The notes under the pieces are model-generated. The model ran no database searches. It had not been told where the DNA came from and saw only the letters and a list, made by a program, of their open reading frames with translations. Shown one piece after another: positions 8,434-17,455 of a stretch of DNA of 64,000 nucleotides. This stretch comes from JAUIAI01 sp045106815 (GTDB lineage: Bacteria; Pseudomonadota; Gammaproteobacteria; Burkholderiales; Burkholderiaceae_E). Each line of letters begins with the position of its first letter. Within the stretch, counting starts at the first letter, position 1. The stretch spans positions 1-64,000 of the forward strand of contig JBGCFG010000001.1 of NCBI GenBank assembly GCA_045106815.1, read 5' to 3'. The translations under genes and the position numbers were made by a program.

Positions 8434-8762
8434 CGACGCGATTCGGTGGCAACCTGTTGCCCTGACTCTTGGGACCGATGGTTAATGCCCAAAAAAACCA
8501 GGGTGACGCCGGCTACAAACCAACCGCTACTACATATCAACGACATGAGATTCACCCCGGTAGAGCGCAGCGTTTCCGGGGCAAACATCGGACCAACCAC
8601 GCCAAGCAGAATGAGGGCAGCGGCTACCAGCAGGCACCTCCCGGCAACAAGCCGATGTTTAAAGAGGATGACACCTGCAATGCCTACCAGCAGCGGGGTT
8701 GCGACGTTGAGCGCTATTTTGAACAGACCAAGAAAACCGAGTGCAGGGGACAGCGTCATCAT
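8430..8762 (-). CDS. Small hypothetical membrane protein
   Basis: Protein of 110 residues with three predicted membrane segments (about 10-30, 38-58 and 72-92) and a polar C-terminus. Not recognised. It is translationally coupled to the gene at 8122-8433. The first ATG (8762) is followed by a second in-frame ATG. It may be a two-subunit relative of small multispan inner-membrane proteins, but no function should be assigned. Confidence 0.55.
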   Translation of the reverse strand: MMTLSPALGFLGLFKIALNVATPLLVGIAGVILFKHRLVAGRCLLVAAALILLGVVGPMFAPETLRSTGVNLMSLICSSGWFVAGVTLVFLGINHRSQESGQQVATESRR

Positions 8763-8882
8763 AAAATCTAGCCATTGGCTGTTGATGACTGCATTGTTTC
8801 TTTTTCTGGGCGAGCTTGGAATCGCCGCGAAGGGTTAGTTATATCGGGTGAGAAGCCGGATGACAGAGACCGAATTCAGCTG

Positions 8883-9923
8883 TTAGCGGCTGAATCCGTG
8901 CGCCAACTTGTTCGAGATGAGCATGACGAGTTCTTGATGAATCTGAGTTCTGGGTCTTGTCGTCTTGCCGTCTGTACAAAGATCGGAATCCTCGCCTTCC
9001 GCTTTTAGGATGGCTGGCCCTTTGTCCTGACAAATGCTGAAGCTCGAGAATCTGCCAGCTTCCTTGATGATCGAATAGGTGGCGCCGCGGATGCCCCGAC
9101 TGACTGAGGCACCATTTAGGACATTGCCCGTAGATCCCGATTCGCCGACATTAAGGATGTGAGTGCTGGTTTCTATCCTAGCCAAACCGGACGGCGACGC
9201 ACCGTGCATCCATTCAGGGTCGATTGCAACCACCGCCTTGATACGCGAGTCCTGAACTGATCGCACGACTGGCGTCAAGTCGGTTGTTTGCATATTGATA
9301 CCGCCGCTGCGCAGCCAACGGCAATCGACCGAACGAACCACCGGTTGGCAGGTTTTGGCCAGTTGGTCTGGATCAAGTTCGAGGCCGGCCAGCGCGAGGA
9401 CAGCATAACCGCCCAGAAAAAACCCCACAGCACCCACCCGATCAAAGTCGATGTGCGCTTTAAAGGTCGTATTTCTCTTCAGTTCGGTAAGGGTAGCGGA
9501 CAAGTCCTGCGGTCTAAGCACCAATTCGCTGAGCACGTTGGCGGGTGGCGGCCCAGGCTTGGCTTTGGGCGGCGTGACGACTGCGACAATATTGCCTCGT
9601 GAGGCCAGGGCTGATGCCAGCCAGCCTGCGTGGACTGGCGCGGCCCGAAACCCGCCATGCGAGATCAAGACTAGGGGAAACTGTCCGGGTGCAAGACTCG
9701 CCTCGAGTTGCCCCATCGCACCGGCAAAAACGGCGTTACTGTCAATGGCTGACGTTGGCCCGTCATGCTTGCTTGGGTACCAAACCATGACGCGAATTGC
9801 ATCGTCTCGAGCCATCGCTTGCACGGATACTTCGCGCACGCCTGCAGCTTTGGTCTGTGCATAGGCACCCATGTTGATCAACAGGCCGATAAGACAAATC
9901 AGGGCGGTGACAGCAATCTTCAA
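8883..9923 (-). CDS. Exported alpha/beta-hydrolase-fold protein lacking the nucleophile serine
   Basis: 346-residue protein with a signal peptide (about 1-22) and the fold of PAF-acetylhydrolase or dienelactone-hydrolase-like enzymes (LVLISHGGFR oxyanion strand, then a nucleophile elbow). The elbow reads GFFLGGY where the family has GFSLGGY: the catalytic serine is a TTT phenylalanine, one base from TCT. The reading frame is otherwise intact. The start is a TTG (9923), the only one that yields a signal peptide, without a clear ribosome binding site. It may be a non-catalytic binding protein or a recently inactivated enzyme. Not obviously in an operon. Confidence 0.75.
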   Translation of the reverse strand: MKIAVTALICLIGLLINMGAYAQTKAAGVREVSVQAMARDDAIRVMVWYPSKHDGPTSAIDSNAVFAGAMGQLEASLAPGQFPLVLISHGGFRAAPVHAGWLASALASRGNIVAVVTPPKAKPGPPPANVLSELVLRPQDLSATLTELKRNTTFKAHIDFDRVGAVGFFLGGYAVLALAGLELDPDQLAKTCQPVVRSVDCRWLRSGGINMQTTDLTPVVRSVQDSRIKAVVAIDPEWMHGASPSGLARIETSTHILNVGESGSTGNVLNGASVSRGIRGATYSIIKEAGRFSSFSICQDKGPAILKAEGEDSDLCTDGKTTRPRTQIHQELVMLISNKLAHGFSR

Positions 9924-10026
9924 AGCATTAAGTTCAGCATGGTGTCATTGATAGCAAACTGAAATCGGGATCACGAAACCGGGATCCGATAGCATCGTCG
10001 GCCGTAGGATAAATGAAGTAGAGCGA

Positions 10027-10055
10027 GTCGGTCTCTCGCCTGCCGGTCGGTCTCT
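10027..10055. repeat. 10-bp direct repeat
   Basis: GTCGGTCTCT occurs twice (10027-10036 and 10046-10055), 19 bases apart, just downstream of the Rieske gene stop. No strong hairpin or T-run; significance unknown. The rest of the gap 9924-10071 shows nothing recognisable. Confidence 0.5.
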
Positions 10056-10071
10056 TTTGGTTGCAATGAAC

Positions 10072-11151
10072 CTATTTGGCCATCGCGACAGGCGCTTCAG
10101 ACGTCGCGGTGTTTTGCTCTGTCTGCATCTTGCGCACGGCCTGACGGGCATAGGCAACCGCTTTGTCATGACCTCTCAATATAAGGGGGCGAGACGGATC
10201 TTTCGAAATAGATTCCTGCTGCGACTCCAGAAAGAGCTTATCTTCAAGGAAGGCCTCAAGAATGTCCTGGTGAAATTTTTCATTGGCTGGATCGTCAGCG
10301 CCTTTGCCCCGCACCGCTGTTGAAAAGAAGTAATAAAAATTCGTCTCGTCTGCCGGGGTTGCATGATGGAACAGTCTGACGCCGATGCCGCCGGGAATGT
10401 TACGGTCTTCGCGGCCGCCGGTGCCGGCATCATGGCCACCGCCCCATTGCAAAACCGATGCGGGGGCAACGTACTCAAAGTCTTGCCAGCGATCGACCTT
10501 GCCCTTGAAGCCCGCTGCAGACACAAACGATGGTGGCGGGGTTGAGGCCATCATCCAGCGCACATAGTGCGCGCCTTTGTCGGTGCGCTTGGTCTCAAGC
10601 TCAGCATCATCGTGCTCGCTTGGGTTACCGCCAATCGTTGACACATGAACATAGCCAAGATGCGTCAGATCCATCAGGTTGTCGATCATGAGCATGTAGT
10701 TCGCGGAGATATCGTATTTTGCGAACTTGAAGTTCCATTGATCGGTCTGCTCGTGAAAGGGGAAATCAACAATCAGGCTTTCATCGGCCAGCGCCGGGTC
10801 ACCCATCCAGATCCAAACAAATTGCTGTCTCTCAACGACTGGATACGCCTGGACTTTCAGATTCGGGTTGAGCATTTCACCTGGGTTACCGATGCACTTA
10901 CCGGCGCAGTCAAACACCATGCCGTGATAGCCACACATAACCCCGTTTTCAACCGTCTTACCCAATGAGAGTTTGACGGCGCGATGACAGCATCGGTCTT
11001 CTAACGCTGCAGCATTGCCTGCGCCGGTGCGAAAGAGAACAACATCTTCGCCGAGTAGTTTGCGCGCCAGGGGCTTATCGCCCAATTCATGCGACCACGC
11101 GGCAACGTACCAGGCGTTCTTGATAAGCGGTTCAATCGCGGCATTTGCCAT
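10072..11151 (-). CDS. Rieske [2Fe-2S] oxygenase subunit, vanillate O-demethylase (VanA) type
   Basis: Terminal oxygenase of 359 residues. The Rieske cluster is bound by C54-x-H56 and C73-x-x-H76 (VMCGYHG); the mononuclear iron site is in DNLMDLTHLGYVH (157-169, H164 and H169). This layout fits the VanA-like group that demethylates or hydroxylates aromatic acids. The start is the ATG at 11151, which has a GGAGAA ribosome binding site; the frame extends further upstream without conservation. No reductase (VanB) gene is adjacent, so electrons must come from elsewhere. The MarR gene lies just upstream on the same strand (83-base gap) and may control it. Confidence 0.9.
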   Translation of the reverse strand: MANAAIEPLIKNAWYVAAWSHELGDKPLARKLLGEDVVLFRTGAGNAAALEDRCCHRAVKLSLGKTVENGVMCGYHGMVFDCAGKCIGNPGEMLNPNLKVQAYPVVERQQFVWIWMGDPALADESLIVDFPFHEQTDQWNFKFAKYDISANYMLMIDNLMDLTHLGYVHVSTIGGNPSEHDDAELETKRTDKGAHYVRWMMASTPPPSFVSAAGFKGKVDRWQDFEYVAPASVLQWGGGHDAGTGGREDRNIPGGIGVRLFHHATPADETNFYYFFSTAVRGKGADDPANEKFHQDILEAFLEDKLFLESQQESISKDPSRPLILRGHDKAVAYARQAVRKMQTEQNTATSEAPVAMAK

Positions 11152-11233
11152 GAGGTTCTCCTTCGGAAATATTGATTGCTTCAGGTTTCGTTTCGTGTGG
11201 CCACTTGCCCGACCGCCTCTGTGCTTGGTCGTA

Positions 11234-11713
11234 TCAGGTCTTCGGTGGCACCCACGCTTCGTCGAGCATGAGATGGGCTTCGCCAATGAGCGTGTTGAGT
11301 AAGCCCCGTAGCCGACGCTGATCAGCGTTTGATACGCTTTTCAACAGCCGCTCCTCGCGTGCACGCGAAAATGCGACGACTTTGCGATGAAGCTGCCAGC
11401 CTTCTTTGGTGAGGGCCACAAATGAGCGACGACGATCTGCGGGGTCGTTCGTGCGAATGACGTAGCCGTTTTGCTCGAGGTTCAGAACCGCCCGACTGGT
11501 GCCGCCGCGGTCAATCGCGATGCGATCAGCAATGTCGAAGATCGTGCACTGTTCCAACGCCCCAAGGACCTGAACGATCCGCCACTCAGACAGATCGAGA
11601 TCGAGCGGGGCGGCGCCATTGCGCTTGGCATGCAGCGCAATTTTTGAGCCGAGCGCCAGGCAAAGCGCTGGAATGTGATCGGTCAAGTCTATTGGTGAAT
11701 GGCGTTGAGCCAA
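11234..11713 (-). CDS. MarR-family transcriptional regulator
   Basis: 159-residue winged-helix regulator. The recognition helix region (IDRGGTSRAVLNLEQNGYV) and the wing with DPADRRRSFVALTKEG are typical of MarR. It likely binds palindromic DNA and is released by an aromatic ligand. It begins with TTG (11713), 8 bases after a GGAG. It lies between the Rieske oxygenase gene, same strand, and the divergent DMT transporter, and the intergenic inverted repeat at 11780-11828 is its best candidate operator. Confidence 0.88.
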   Translation of the reverse strand: MAQRHSPIDLTDHIPALCLALGSKIALHAKRNGAAPLDLDLSEWRIVQVLGALEQCTIFDIADRIAIDRGGTSRAVLNLEQNGYVIRTNDPADRRRSFVALTKEGWQLHRKVVAFSRAREERLLKSVSNADQRRLRGLLNTLIGEAHLMLDEAWVPPKT

Positions 11714-11779
11714 GGGTCAAGCTCCATTAAGCGGGTTAAATCACGTGCAGGTTTGCGACACTAACTTTCCACCGATATT

Positions 11780-11828
11780 AGCGCAATTAGATGATTTTTC
11801 AATTAATGAATAATCAACTAATTGCGCT
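11780..11828. promoter_or_regulatory. Inverted repeat, candidate MarR operator
   Basis: A perfect 11-bp inverted repeat, AGCGCAATTAG (11780-11790) and CTAATTGCGCT (11818-11828), is separated by 27 AT-rich bases in the 182-base gap between the divergent MarR gene and the DMT transporter gene. Spacing between arm centres is about 38 bases, so each arm may be read by one dimer, or a loop may form. Confidence 0.6.
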
Positions 11829-11895
11829 GTTCTGGCCAAAACGGCGATTTTTTGAAACGCAGTATAGTGACCGGATCAATGTCACTAGGGTGCTG

Positions 11896-12765
11896 ATGTC
11901 CGATTCCGTCTATCTGGTCAGTGCGATTGCGCTGTCCGTCAGCATCGTTTTCGGATTGGCCAATCACATCCAGTTAATCGCGCTGCAATACATGAACGTG
12001 CGCAGCGGTACGCTCGTGATTGTTGCGGCTGGGTTTGGGGTTTTGCTGGTTTTGGCGCCGTTCTACCTTGAGCCGGCGTCGCTTATGTCTCCCGCAATCG
12101 GCTGGTTTGCGCTCGGCGGTCTCATCGTGCCCGCTTTGTCGATGACATTGCATACCTGGAGTATTCGACTCCTAAGCCCCGCTATCACGTCTGCGCTCAC
12201 ATCGACTTCACCGGTCTTTGCGATCGTGCTGGCGTTTGTCTTACTCGGAGAACTGGCGAGTGTTGACCAATTGCTCGGCACAGCGATTGTGATTGGCAGT
12301 ATTGCGTTTATCGCATTGCAGTCGCGCCAAATCCGATCTTCCTGGCCGTTATGGGCGTTGATCATCCCATTAGGGGCGGCTGCCTGCCGAGCGATTTCGC
12401 ACAATGTGGTCAAAGTCGGCTTGAATGATTTGCCGGCACCCATGACAGCTGCGCTAGTCAGTTCGCTAGTGTCACTCATTGTGTTGGGTGTCTGGCAAGG
12501 CGTCAGGGGGCACGAGATGCCTCGGTTCAATCGCGGCTATTGGTGGTTCGGTCTTGCCGGACTGCTCAATGCGGTTGGCCTGGTGGGCCTTAATCAGGCG
12601 CTTGAGTTGGGGACGGTCACGCTGGTGGCGCCGCTAGTATCGACAACGCCGGCATTCACCCTCATTCTGGGTTGGCTCTTCTTTCGCAAAGAATCGGTCA
12701 GTTGGCAAACAATCGCGGCAATGGGGGCTATCTTTGTGGGCTGTCTGCTCATCATCTTAAGGTGA
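11896..12765 (+). CDS. DMT-superfamily (EamA) transporter
   Basis: 289-residue inner-membrane protein with about ten hydrophobic segments arranged as two EamA repeats; the PALVST-like motif appears as PLVSTTPAFTLILG near the end. Members export amino acids, aromatic compounds or other metabolites; the substrate is unknown. The start is set at the ATG at 11896 because the hydrophobic fold begins there; a frame open from 11791 would run through the inverted repeat. Divergent from the MarR gene, so possibly an efflux pump under its control. Confidence 0.85.
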   Translation: MSDSVYLVSAIALSVSIVFGLANHIQLIALQYMNVRSGTLVIVAAGFGVLLVLAPFYLEPASLMSPAIGWFALGGLIVPALSMTLHTWSIRLLSPAITSALTSTSPVFAIVLAFVLLGELASVDQLLGTAIVIGSIAFIALQSRQIRSSWPLWALIIPLGAAACRAISHNVVKVGLNDLPAPMTAALVSSLVSLIVLGVWQGVRGHEMPRFNRGYWWFGLAGLLNAVGLVGLNQALELGTVTLVAPLVSTTPAFTLILGWLFFRKESVSWQTIAAMGAIFVGCLLIILR

Positions 12766-12807
12766 TAGTAAAGGCATTGGACTGAAGGGGTGCTACGGCG
12801 ACTGCCA

Positions 12808-13728
12808 CTAAACCCGATAAAACGCCGCGGCGCTGCCGTAGAACAAACGTTGTTGGTCCGCGGGGCTGAAATCGCTCACCATACGTTTGTAATCGCGCCA
12901 CATAGTATTCATATCCACGCGCAAACCGTCGACTGGAAAGTTGGAAGCGAACATGCAGCGCTCCACACCGAAGCGATCAATTGCCTCAAGCACGAGGGCG
13001 CGGTTGCTATCGTAATCCCACGGTCCGTCTGGCAGACAAAGACAAGACAATTTGCAAAAGCAGTTCGGATGCGCTGCCAGCGCCTGCATGCCCTCACGCC
13101 ACATAGCCAGACCCTCTTCGCTTCTATTCCAGGGAAAGCCTGTGTGATTCAATACGACTGGGGTGTCTGGAATTTGCTGCAGTACATCGGCAGCCTCCGT
13201 TAAGTGCCAGGCTGGGACGCGCAGGTCCCACGAGAAGTTATGTTGGCGTAAGCGTTTTAGCCCCGCTAACCACGCCGGGTCTTGCATCGAACCCTCAACT
13301 GAAGCAAGCGACGCAGTAGGGGATGAGCGCGTGACAGGCTTGGAGCGTATGCCGCGCACTAGTGAAAACGACGCTTGTTTTTCCAATACGGCGGCTGCAT
13401 TGGCTGTGTGAAACCAAGCATGGGCAACGATTGCACTGGGCAGACCGGCTTTGACGTGTAACTCACTAAGCCAACGTGTTTCAGCGACTTGTTCATCACG
13501 GCTGCACTCAGCCTCAACGTGGACGGTCTTCTCAATCAGGTGGTCACCAGCATGACGAAGGTGATCGACAGGCAGATAGTTCTGTCTCAGTTGGGTGTAG
13601 TCACCCAGAAAAAACGCCTCTGGCGTTTTATTGTGCAGCCATGGATAGTGAATGCCGCTGCTTTTGAGATCCCAGAAGTGATGATGGGCGTCGATGATTT
13701 TGAGACTGCTTTGGTCAAATTGGCTCAA
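12808..13728 (-). CDS. Amidohydrolase-family (TIM-barrel, PDC-lactonase-like) protein
   Basis: 306-residue metal-dependent hydrolase related to 2-pyrone-4,6-dicarboxylate lactonase and fucono-lactonase-type amidohydrolases. It starts with the strand IIDAHHHFWD (metal-binding HxH near residues 15-17) and has VVLNHTGFPW and FASNFPVDGL (terminal Asp). The start is taken as TTG at 13728, where TTGA overlaps the TGA stop of the upstream gene, with AGGG 7-10 bases before it; the longer frame to 13776 would overlap by 52 bases. Third gene of a coupled operon. A lactone of a sugar acid or of an aromatic breakdown product is the likely substrate. Confidence 0.83.
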   Translation of the reverse strand: MSQFDQSSLKIIDAHHHFWDLKSSGIHYPWLHNKTPEAFFLGDYTQLRQNYLPVDHLRHAGDHLIEKTVHVEAECSRDEQVAETRWLSELHVKAGLPSAIVAHAWFHTANAAAVLEKQASFSLVRGIRSKPVTRSSPTASLASVEGSMQDPAWLAGLKRLRQHNFSWDLRVPAWHLTEAADVLQQIPDTPVVLNHTGFPWNRSEEGLAMWREGMQALAAHPNCFCKLSCLCLPDGPWDYDSNRALVLEAIDRFGVERCMFASNFPVDGLRVDMNTMWRDYKRMVSDFSPADQQRLFYGSAAAFYRV

Positions 13729-15077
13729 TTCAAACCCTGTTCGTTGAGTTGGTCTTGCTCTAGCCTGAGAGCCCACAAGGTGGAGGATGCAGGCTTCAAG
13801 ATATGCCGGCCTGTTAACACCTCGCCGGCAGCGATTGGCTCAGCAAGCGTTCGATTGGCCGCAAGATAATAAGGCAGCGGCGTCTGATCAGACACCGCAC
13901 TGGCCGGCTGCAGCATGGGTGTCAGGTCCGGAATGCTGTGGCGATGGCCAAGTGCTAACTGATGGCCGGCGGGGAGGTCGGCGCTGGCTCTAGCAACAAG
14001 ATCATAGTGCTGCGTTAGAAACCGCCTTGGCTGACCTGAGCGTGTAGCCCTCATTAGGCTGATCGGCGCTTCGAGACCCAGCAGGTGCACCGGGTTGTGA
14101 AGCAGGGCATGGCTTGCGTTGTCGCTCATGGGAATGCCTTTGCCTTTAAGCACTTGCCAGGTGGCCGGATCATCACATTCAACGATGACAAACACGCCGC
14201 CTGCAAAGCTGATTTCGTCTGAGCGTCGAAAACAGTTGAAAATATCGAGAGATTCGTCAGATCGCAGTAAACCGCCGGCTGCCTTTTGTCGAAACAGGTT
14301 TGGCAATTCAAGTGTGCGAGCGATAGGAGCATGCAATTCAGGGGTTGCTGGTCGAAATCCGGTCGCGTTGGCCATCAAGCAAAGCTCGCACAAGTCAGGG
14401 GTTGTGCGATGCGGCCAGGCCGCCATCAGCTCGGCCCGTTGTAAGACGATTTGCTCCACGCTCCGAGCATCTGATCGCCACAGCTGGTTTATTCCTGGCA
14501 GATGCTGGCTACGAGCATTCGCCGTCACCGTCTCAGTCGCTTGATCGACGACAAAGTCGTATTCGCTGGCCTTGCCCGCGCACACAACACTGAGGCCAAG
14601 CCGCTGCGCCCATTCCACCAGGCCCATGGTGAGGCTCGGCTGGTCGCCATCCACGACAGTGCAAACCACGCCAGCCCGCTGCGCGCGCCTTTGCAGAATG
14701 GGGCCGACGACGCTGTCGCACTCCTTGGTCACCATCGCGACATTAATACCAGCATCAATCGCATCGCGAGCAATGGAGGCAGCAGTCTCGGGCTCACCTG
14801 TTGCCTCGACGATAAAGTCAATCGCCAGGCTGCAAAGTAAAGTCGCATCAGGCACGGACACGAATTGGCCGCCCTGCAGTGCAAGCTGAGCCTGTGCAGC
14901 TGAATCGCACCGTTGGATCTGGTCACTCGCGTAACCTGCAAGCTTTGCAGCGCGGTCAATGCGATTGGGGTCAGGGTCAGCGGCTGCGACAACTGACAGG
15001 CCGTCAGCCCGCGCATGCCTGAATAGAAACGATGCGCCAAACTCACCAACACCAGCAATCGCAGCGCGAATCGTCAT
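13725..15077 (-). CDS. SAF-domain NAD(P)-dependent oxidoreductase, homoserine dehydrogenase-like
   Basis: 450-residue protein with an N-terminal Rossmann domain (IAGVGEFGASFL, residues 7-18) related to homoserine dehydrogenase, and a C-terminal SAF-like domain (about 370-450: AIAAGEVLTGRHI). Such proteins occur in sugar or polyol degradation clusters; the reaction is not settled. It overlaps both neighbours by 4 bases (ATGA with the SDR gene at 15074-15077, TTGA with the amidohydrolase gene), which strongly supports a single operon and pathway. Confidence 0.8.
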   Translation of the reverse strand: MTIRAAIAGVGEFGASFLFRHARADGLSVVAAADPDPNRIDRAAKLAGYASDQIQRCDSAAQAQLALQGGQFVSVPDATLLCSLAIDFIVEATGEPETAASIARDAIDAGINVAMVTKECDSVVGPILQRRAQRAGVVCTVVDGDQPSLTMGLVEWAQRLGLSVVCAGKASEYDFVVDQATETVTANARSQHLPGINQLWRSDARSVEQIVLQRAELMAAWPHRTTPDLCELCLMANATGFRPATPELHAPIARTLELPNLFRQKAAGGLLRSDESLDIFNCFRRSDEISFAGGVFVIVECDDPATWQVLKGKGIPMSDNASHALLHNPVHLLGLEAPISLMRATRSGQPRRFLTQHYDLVARASADLPAGHQLALGHRHSIPDLTPMLQPASAVSDQTPLPYYLAANRTLAEPIAAGEVLTGRHILKPASSTLWALRLEQDQLNEQGLN

Positions 15078-15853
15078 CCTGCGCCCACTCCCGTCAAGCC
15101 ACCGTCAACGAACAGACAGGTGCCAGTGACAAACGAGGCTTCGTCTGATGCCACAAATGCAATCGCGTTGGCGACTTCTTCCGGGGTGCCAGGCCGCCCG
15201 AGCATCGTACCGGCGCCGAAGTGCGCTTTGTATTGGTCATCAGATTCACCGTGCGCTTGAGCGCGTTGCTCATGAAAAGATGTGTAGATAGGACCTGGCG
15301 CTATTGCGACAACCCGAATGCCGTCACTGGCGTGATCGCGTGCAAGGTTCCGGGTCAACCCTAATATGGCGGCCTTGGTTGTGTCGTATTGAATTGTCTT
15401 GCTGCCTGCACCAACTGACCGAACTGACGCCAGATTCACAATCACGCCACCGCCAACATCCTGCATCTTAGGAATGGCAGAGCGCGCCGCATGAATAAAG
15501 CCCATCAGGTTGGTTTGCAGAATGTCGTCCCAGCTTTCCAATGAGGCCTCTGTAACATCCATGAAGTTTCTTTTGGCCGCGTTATTCACCAGAATGTCGA
15601 GTCGGCCATAGTATCGGGCCGTGTCATCAAGTAGAGCTTCTACTTGCGCGGAGTCTTTGACATCTGCGGGTACGAATAGAGCCGCATCCGTTTCGTGGGT
15701 GTTCAGCTCGTTTGCCAGATCGCTTCCACGGCTCTGGTCAACATCACAAAACCCGACGCGTGCCCCTTCTTTCACAAGTTTGCGGACCGTGGCTTCTCCT
15801 ATGCCGCTGGCACCACCGGTGACAACAGCCACCTTGCGATTAAACCTGTCCAT
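15074..15853 (-). CDS. Short-chain dehydrogenase/reductase (SDR)
   Basis: 259-residue classical SDR. NAD(P) motif TGGASGIG (about 12-19), NNAA, catalytic Ser in NLASVRS, and YDTTK as the YxxxK pair. It ends in GTCLFVDGGLTGVGAG, as many sugar or alcohol dehydrogenases do. The ATG at 15853 follows GGGAGG at good spacing, so the longer frame to 15922 is rejected. First gene of the operon with the SAF oxidoreductase and amidohydrolase; it probably oxidises a sugar or hydroxy compound to a lactone or ketone. Confidence 0.9.
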   Translation of the reverse strand: MDRFNRKVAVVTGGASGIGEATVRKLVKEGARVGFCDVDQSRGSDLANELNTHETDAALFVPADVKDSAQVEALLDDTARYYGRLDILVNNAAKRNFMDVTEASLESWDDILQTNLMGFIHAARSAIPKMQDVGGGVIVNLASVRSVGAGSKTIQYDTTKAAILGLTRNLARDHASDGIRVVAIAPGPIYTSFHEQRAQAHGESDDQYKAHFGAGTMLGRPGTPEEVANAIAFVASDEASFVTGTCLFVDGGLTGVGAG

Positions 15854-16043
15854 GTTGCCTCCCGAAAATTGAGTGCACCGGTTTCTCGCGGCAGATCCGC
15901 CTGGCAGCGCACGCATCATCATAAGCTTTCTCGGGCCTATCGCGGTGCTTGTGACATCAGGACAGTCTTGCTAGCCTATGGTGCGTGGATGCGCGCTGGG
16001 CATCAGCACGACATCGGCACGACAATAATCATGGAGAGACACT

Positions 16044-17108
16044 ATGTTTAGGCACACCCTGACCGCGGTCGTTTCGTTAAGCGCCCTCGGATTTTCAAGC
16101 ATCTTGATGGCGGCGGACCCAGCCGTTAATGATGAGCCGATTACCGATAAGTGGGCGCCCACTGAATGGGGGCCAGACGACAAAGTAGGCGCGGCAAACC
16201 GTACGACGCCCGAACTCGTGATGAAAGCGGTTGGGCTTGTAAAGCAAGGCAAGGTTGCCACACTGGGCAAAATCTACGCTGGTGATGCGCCTGCATTTGG
16301 CTCACGCGGCTGGCGGATGACAATCCCGGGTTTGCCGACCGGTGGGCCGTTTGGCGCACAACAATTGGTCTACAACGATGAATACCTGTCGACAGAAATT
16401 GGCCAAATCGGCACGCAATTCGATGGCCCGGGGCATATTGGCGTGACCACCTCGAAAGGACAGTTCTTCTACAACGGTCGCTTCCTTGATGACCCGGCCA
16501 TTACCGCCTATGGTGTCGGTCCGCTCGGTGTTGAACATGTGGCGCAAAAGGGTTTTGTTTGTCGGGGAGTGTTGCTGGATGCGGTTGCATTCAGGGGCGG
16601 TGTGTTGCCTATCCCCACTGAGAACGATCCCAAAGACCCAGGCATCATCACCGCCGATGATGTGAAGGAAATGGTCAAAAAACAGGGGATCGCCCCCATC
16701 GGTGAAGGCGACTGTGTCTTTCTCTATACAGGTCACGGCAATCTCTGGGATCCCAAAAAATGGGATAGCTTTGATGCCGCGGAAAAAACCAAGCGGGTAG
16801 CCAAGTTCAATTCGGGCGAGCCAGGCTTTGGTATTTCAGCCTGCGAGTACATGGCAGCGCAGAAGATCATCCTGACCGGCGCCGATACCTGGGCCGTGGA
16901 GGCAGTCGGCAAAGGCTCTGCCGGTGAGACGACTCAGCCGTTCGAGTGTCACATCAAGTTGCAGACCAAACGCGGTATCTGGAACCTTGAAAACATGGAC
17001 TTGTCGCAACTGGTTGAAGACAAAGCCTATGAGTTCTTGTTTACCTGGGCACCTCTGAAAATGAAAGGCGCCACCGGCTCACCCGGTAACCCAGTCGCAC
17101 TTTACTGA
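16044..17108 (+). CDS. Exported cyclase-family protein (kynurenine formamidase-like)
   Basis: 354-residue protein with a signal peptide (about 1-23, cleavage after LMAA). The cyclase metal motif appears as GTQFDGPGHIG, with Q in place of the first His of the usual GTHxDxPxH form; the C-terminal GADTWAVEA block is also typical. It would be a metal-dependent hydrolase acting in the periplasm on an unknown amide or ester. GGAGAG precedes the ATG. Divergent from the SDR operon (190-base gap) and followed by a strong terminator. Confidence 0.85.
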   Translation: MFRHTLTAVVSLSALGFSSILMAADPAVNDEPITDKWAPTEWGPDDKVGAANRTTPELVMKAVGLVKQGKVATLGKIYAGDAPAFGSRGWRMTIPGLPTGGPFGAQQLVYNDEYLSTEIGQIGTQFDGPGHIGVTTSKGQFFYNGRFLDDPAITAYGVGPLGVEHVAQKGFVCRGVLLDAVAFRGGVLPIPTENDPKDPGIITADDVKEMVKKQGIAPIGEGDCVFLYTGHGNLWDPKKWDSFDAAEKTKRVAKFNSGEPGFGISACEYMAAQKIILTGADTWAVEAVGKGSAGETTQPFECHIKLQTKRGIWNLENMDLSQLVEDKAYEFLFTWAPLKMKGATGSPGNPVALY

Positions 17109-17194
17109 TCAATCTGTAAGAGCCTGTCGCTGACCGACGCCCATGCTGAGGTTTAGCGGCAGCAATGAGGTGAACCTAAGTTCAGGTTAGGCAG

Positions 17195-17226
17195 AAAGGG
17201 CCCGATTGATTCGGGCCCTTTTTCTG
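17195..17226 (+). terminator. Rho-independent terminator
   Basis: Perfect 11-bp stem (AAAGGGCCCGA/TCGGGCCCTTT) with a 5-base loop, followed by a T-run. It lies 87 bases after the cyclase gene stop. The rest of the gap to 17455 (about 230 bases) should hold the promoter of the yej operon, but I see no convincing -35/-10 pair. Confidence 0.9.
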
Positions 17227-17455
17227 TGGCCGTCGCCGTCGTCATCATTGCTACTCTTAAGCTCATTTCAAGGGGGCGAGCGGTGGGTAAATGTGATGAT
17301 TAGTGCTTCGGAATAGCCGGTTTCGGGTATCAATCGTCAACCCAAGCCTACGGATGCCGCCGGTTACCCCGCTAAGGGGCTTGCTTCATGGCACTATCTG
17401 GCATGCCGACGATCTGTCGGCGACGTTAAATCGCTCATGGACTGGAGAAGTCAGG

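Noticed and set aside
17303..17455. N-terminal extension of the YejA-like protein
   Set aside because: The extension precedes a good ribosome binding site and ATG at 17456, would bury the signal peptide and is not family-like.
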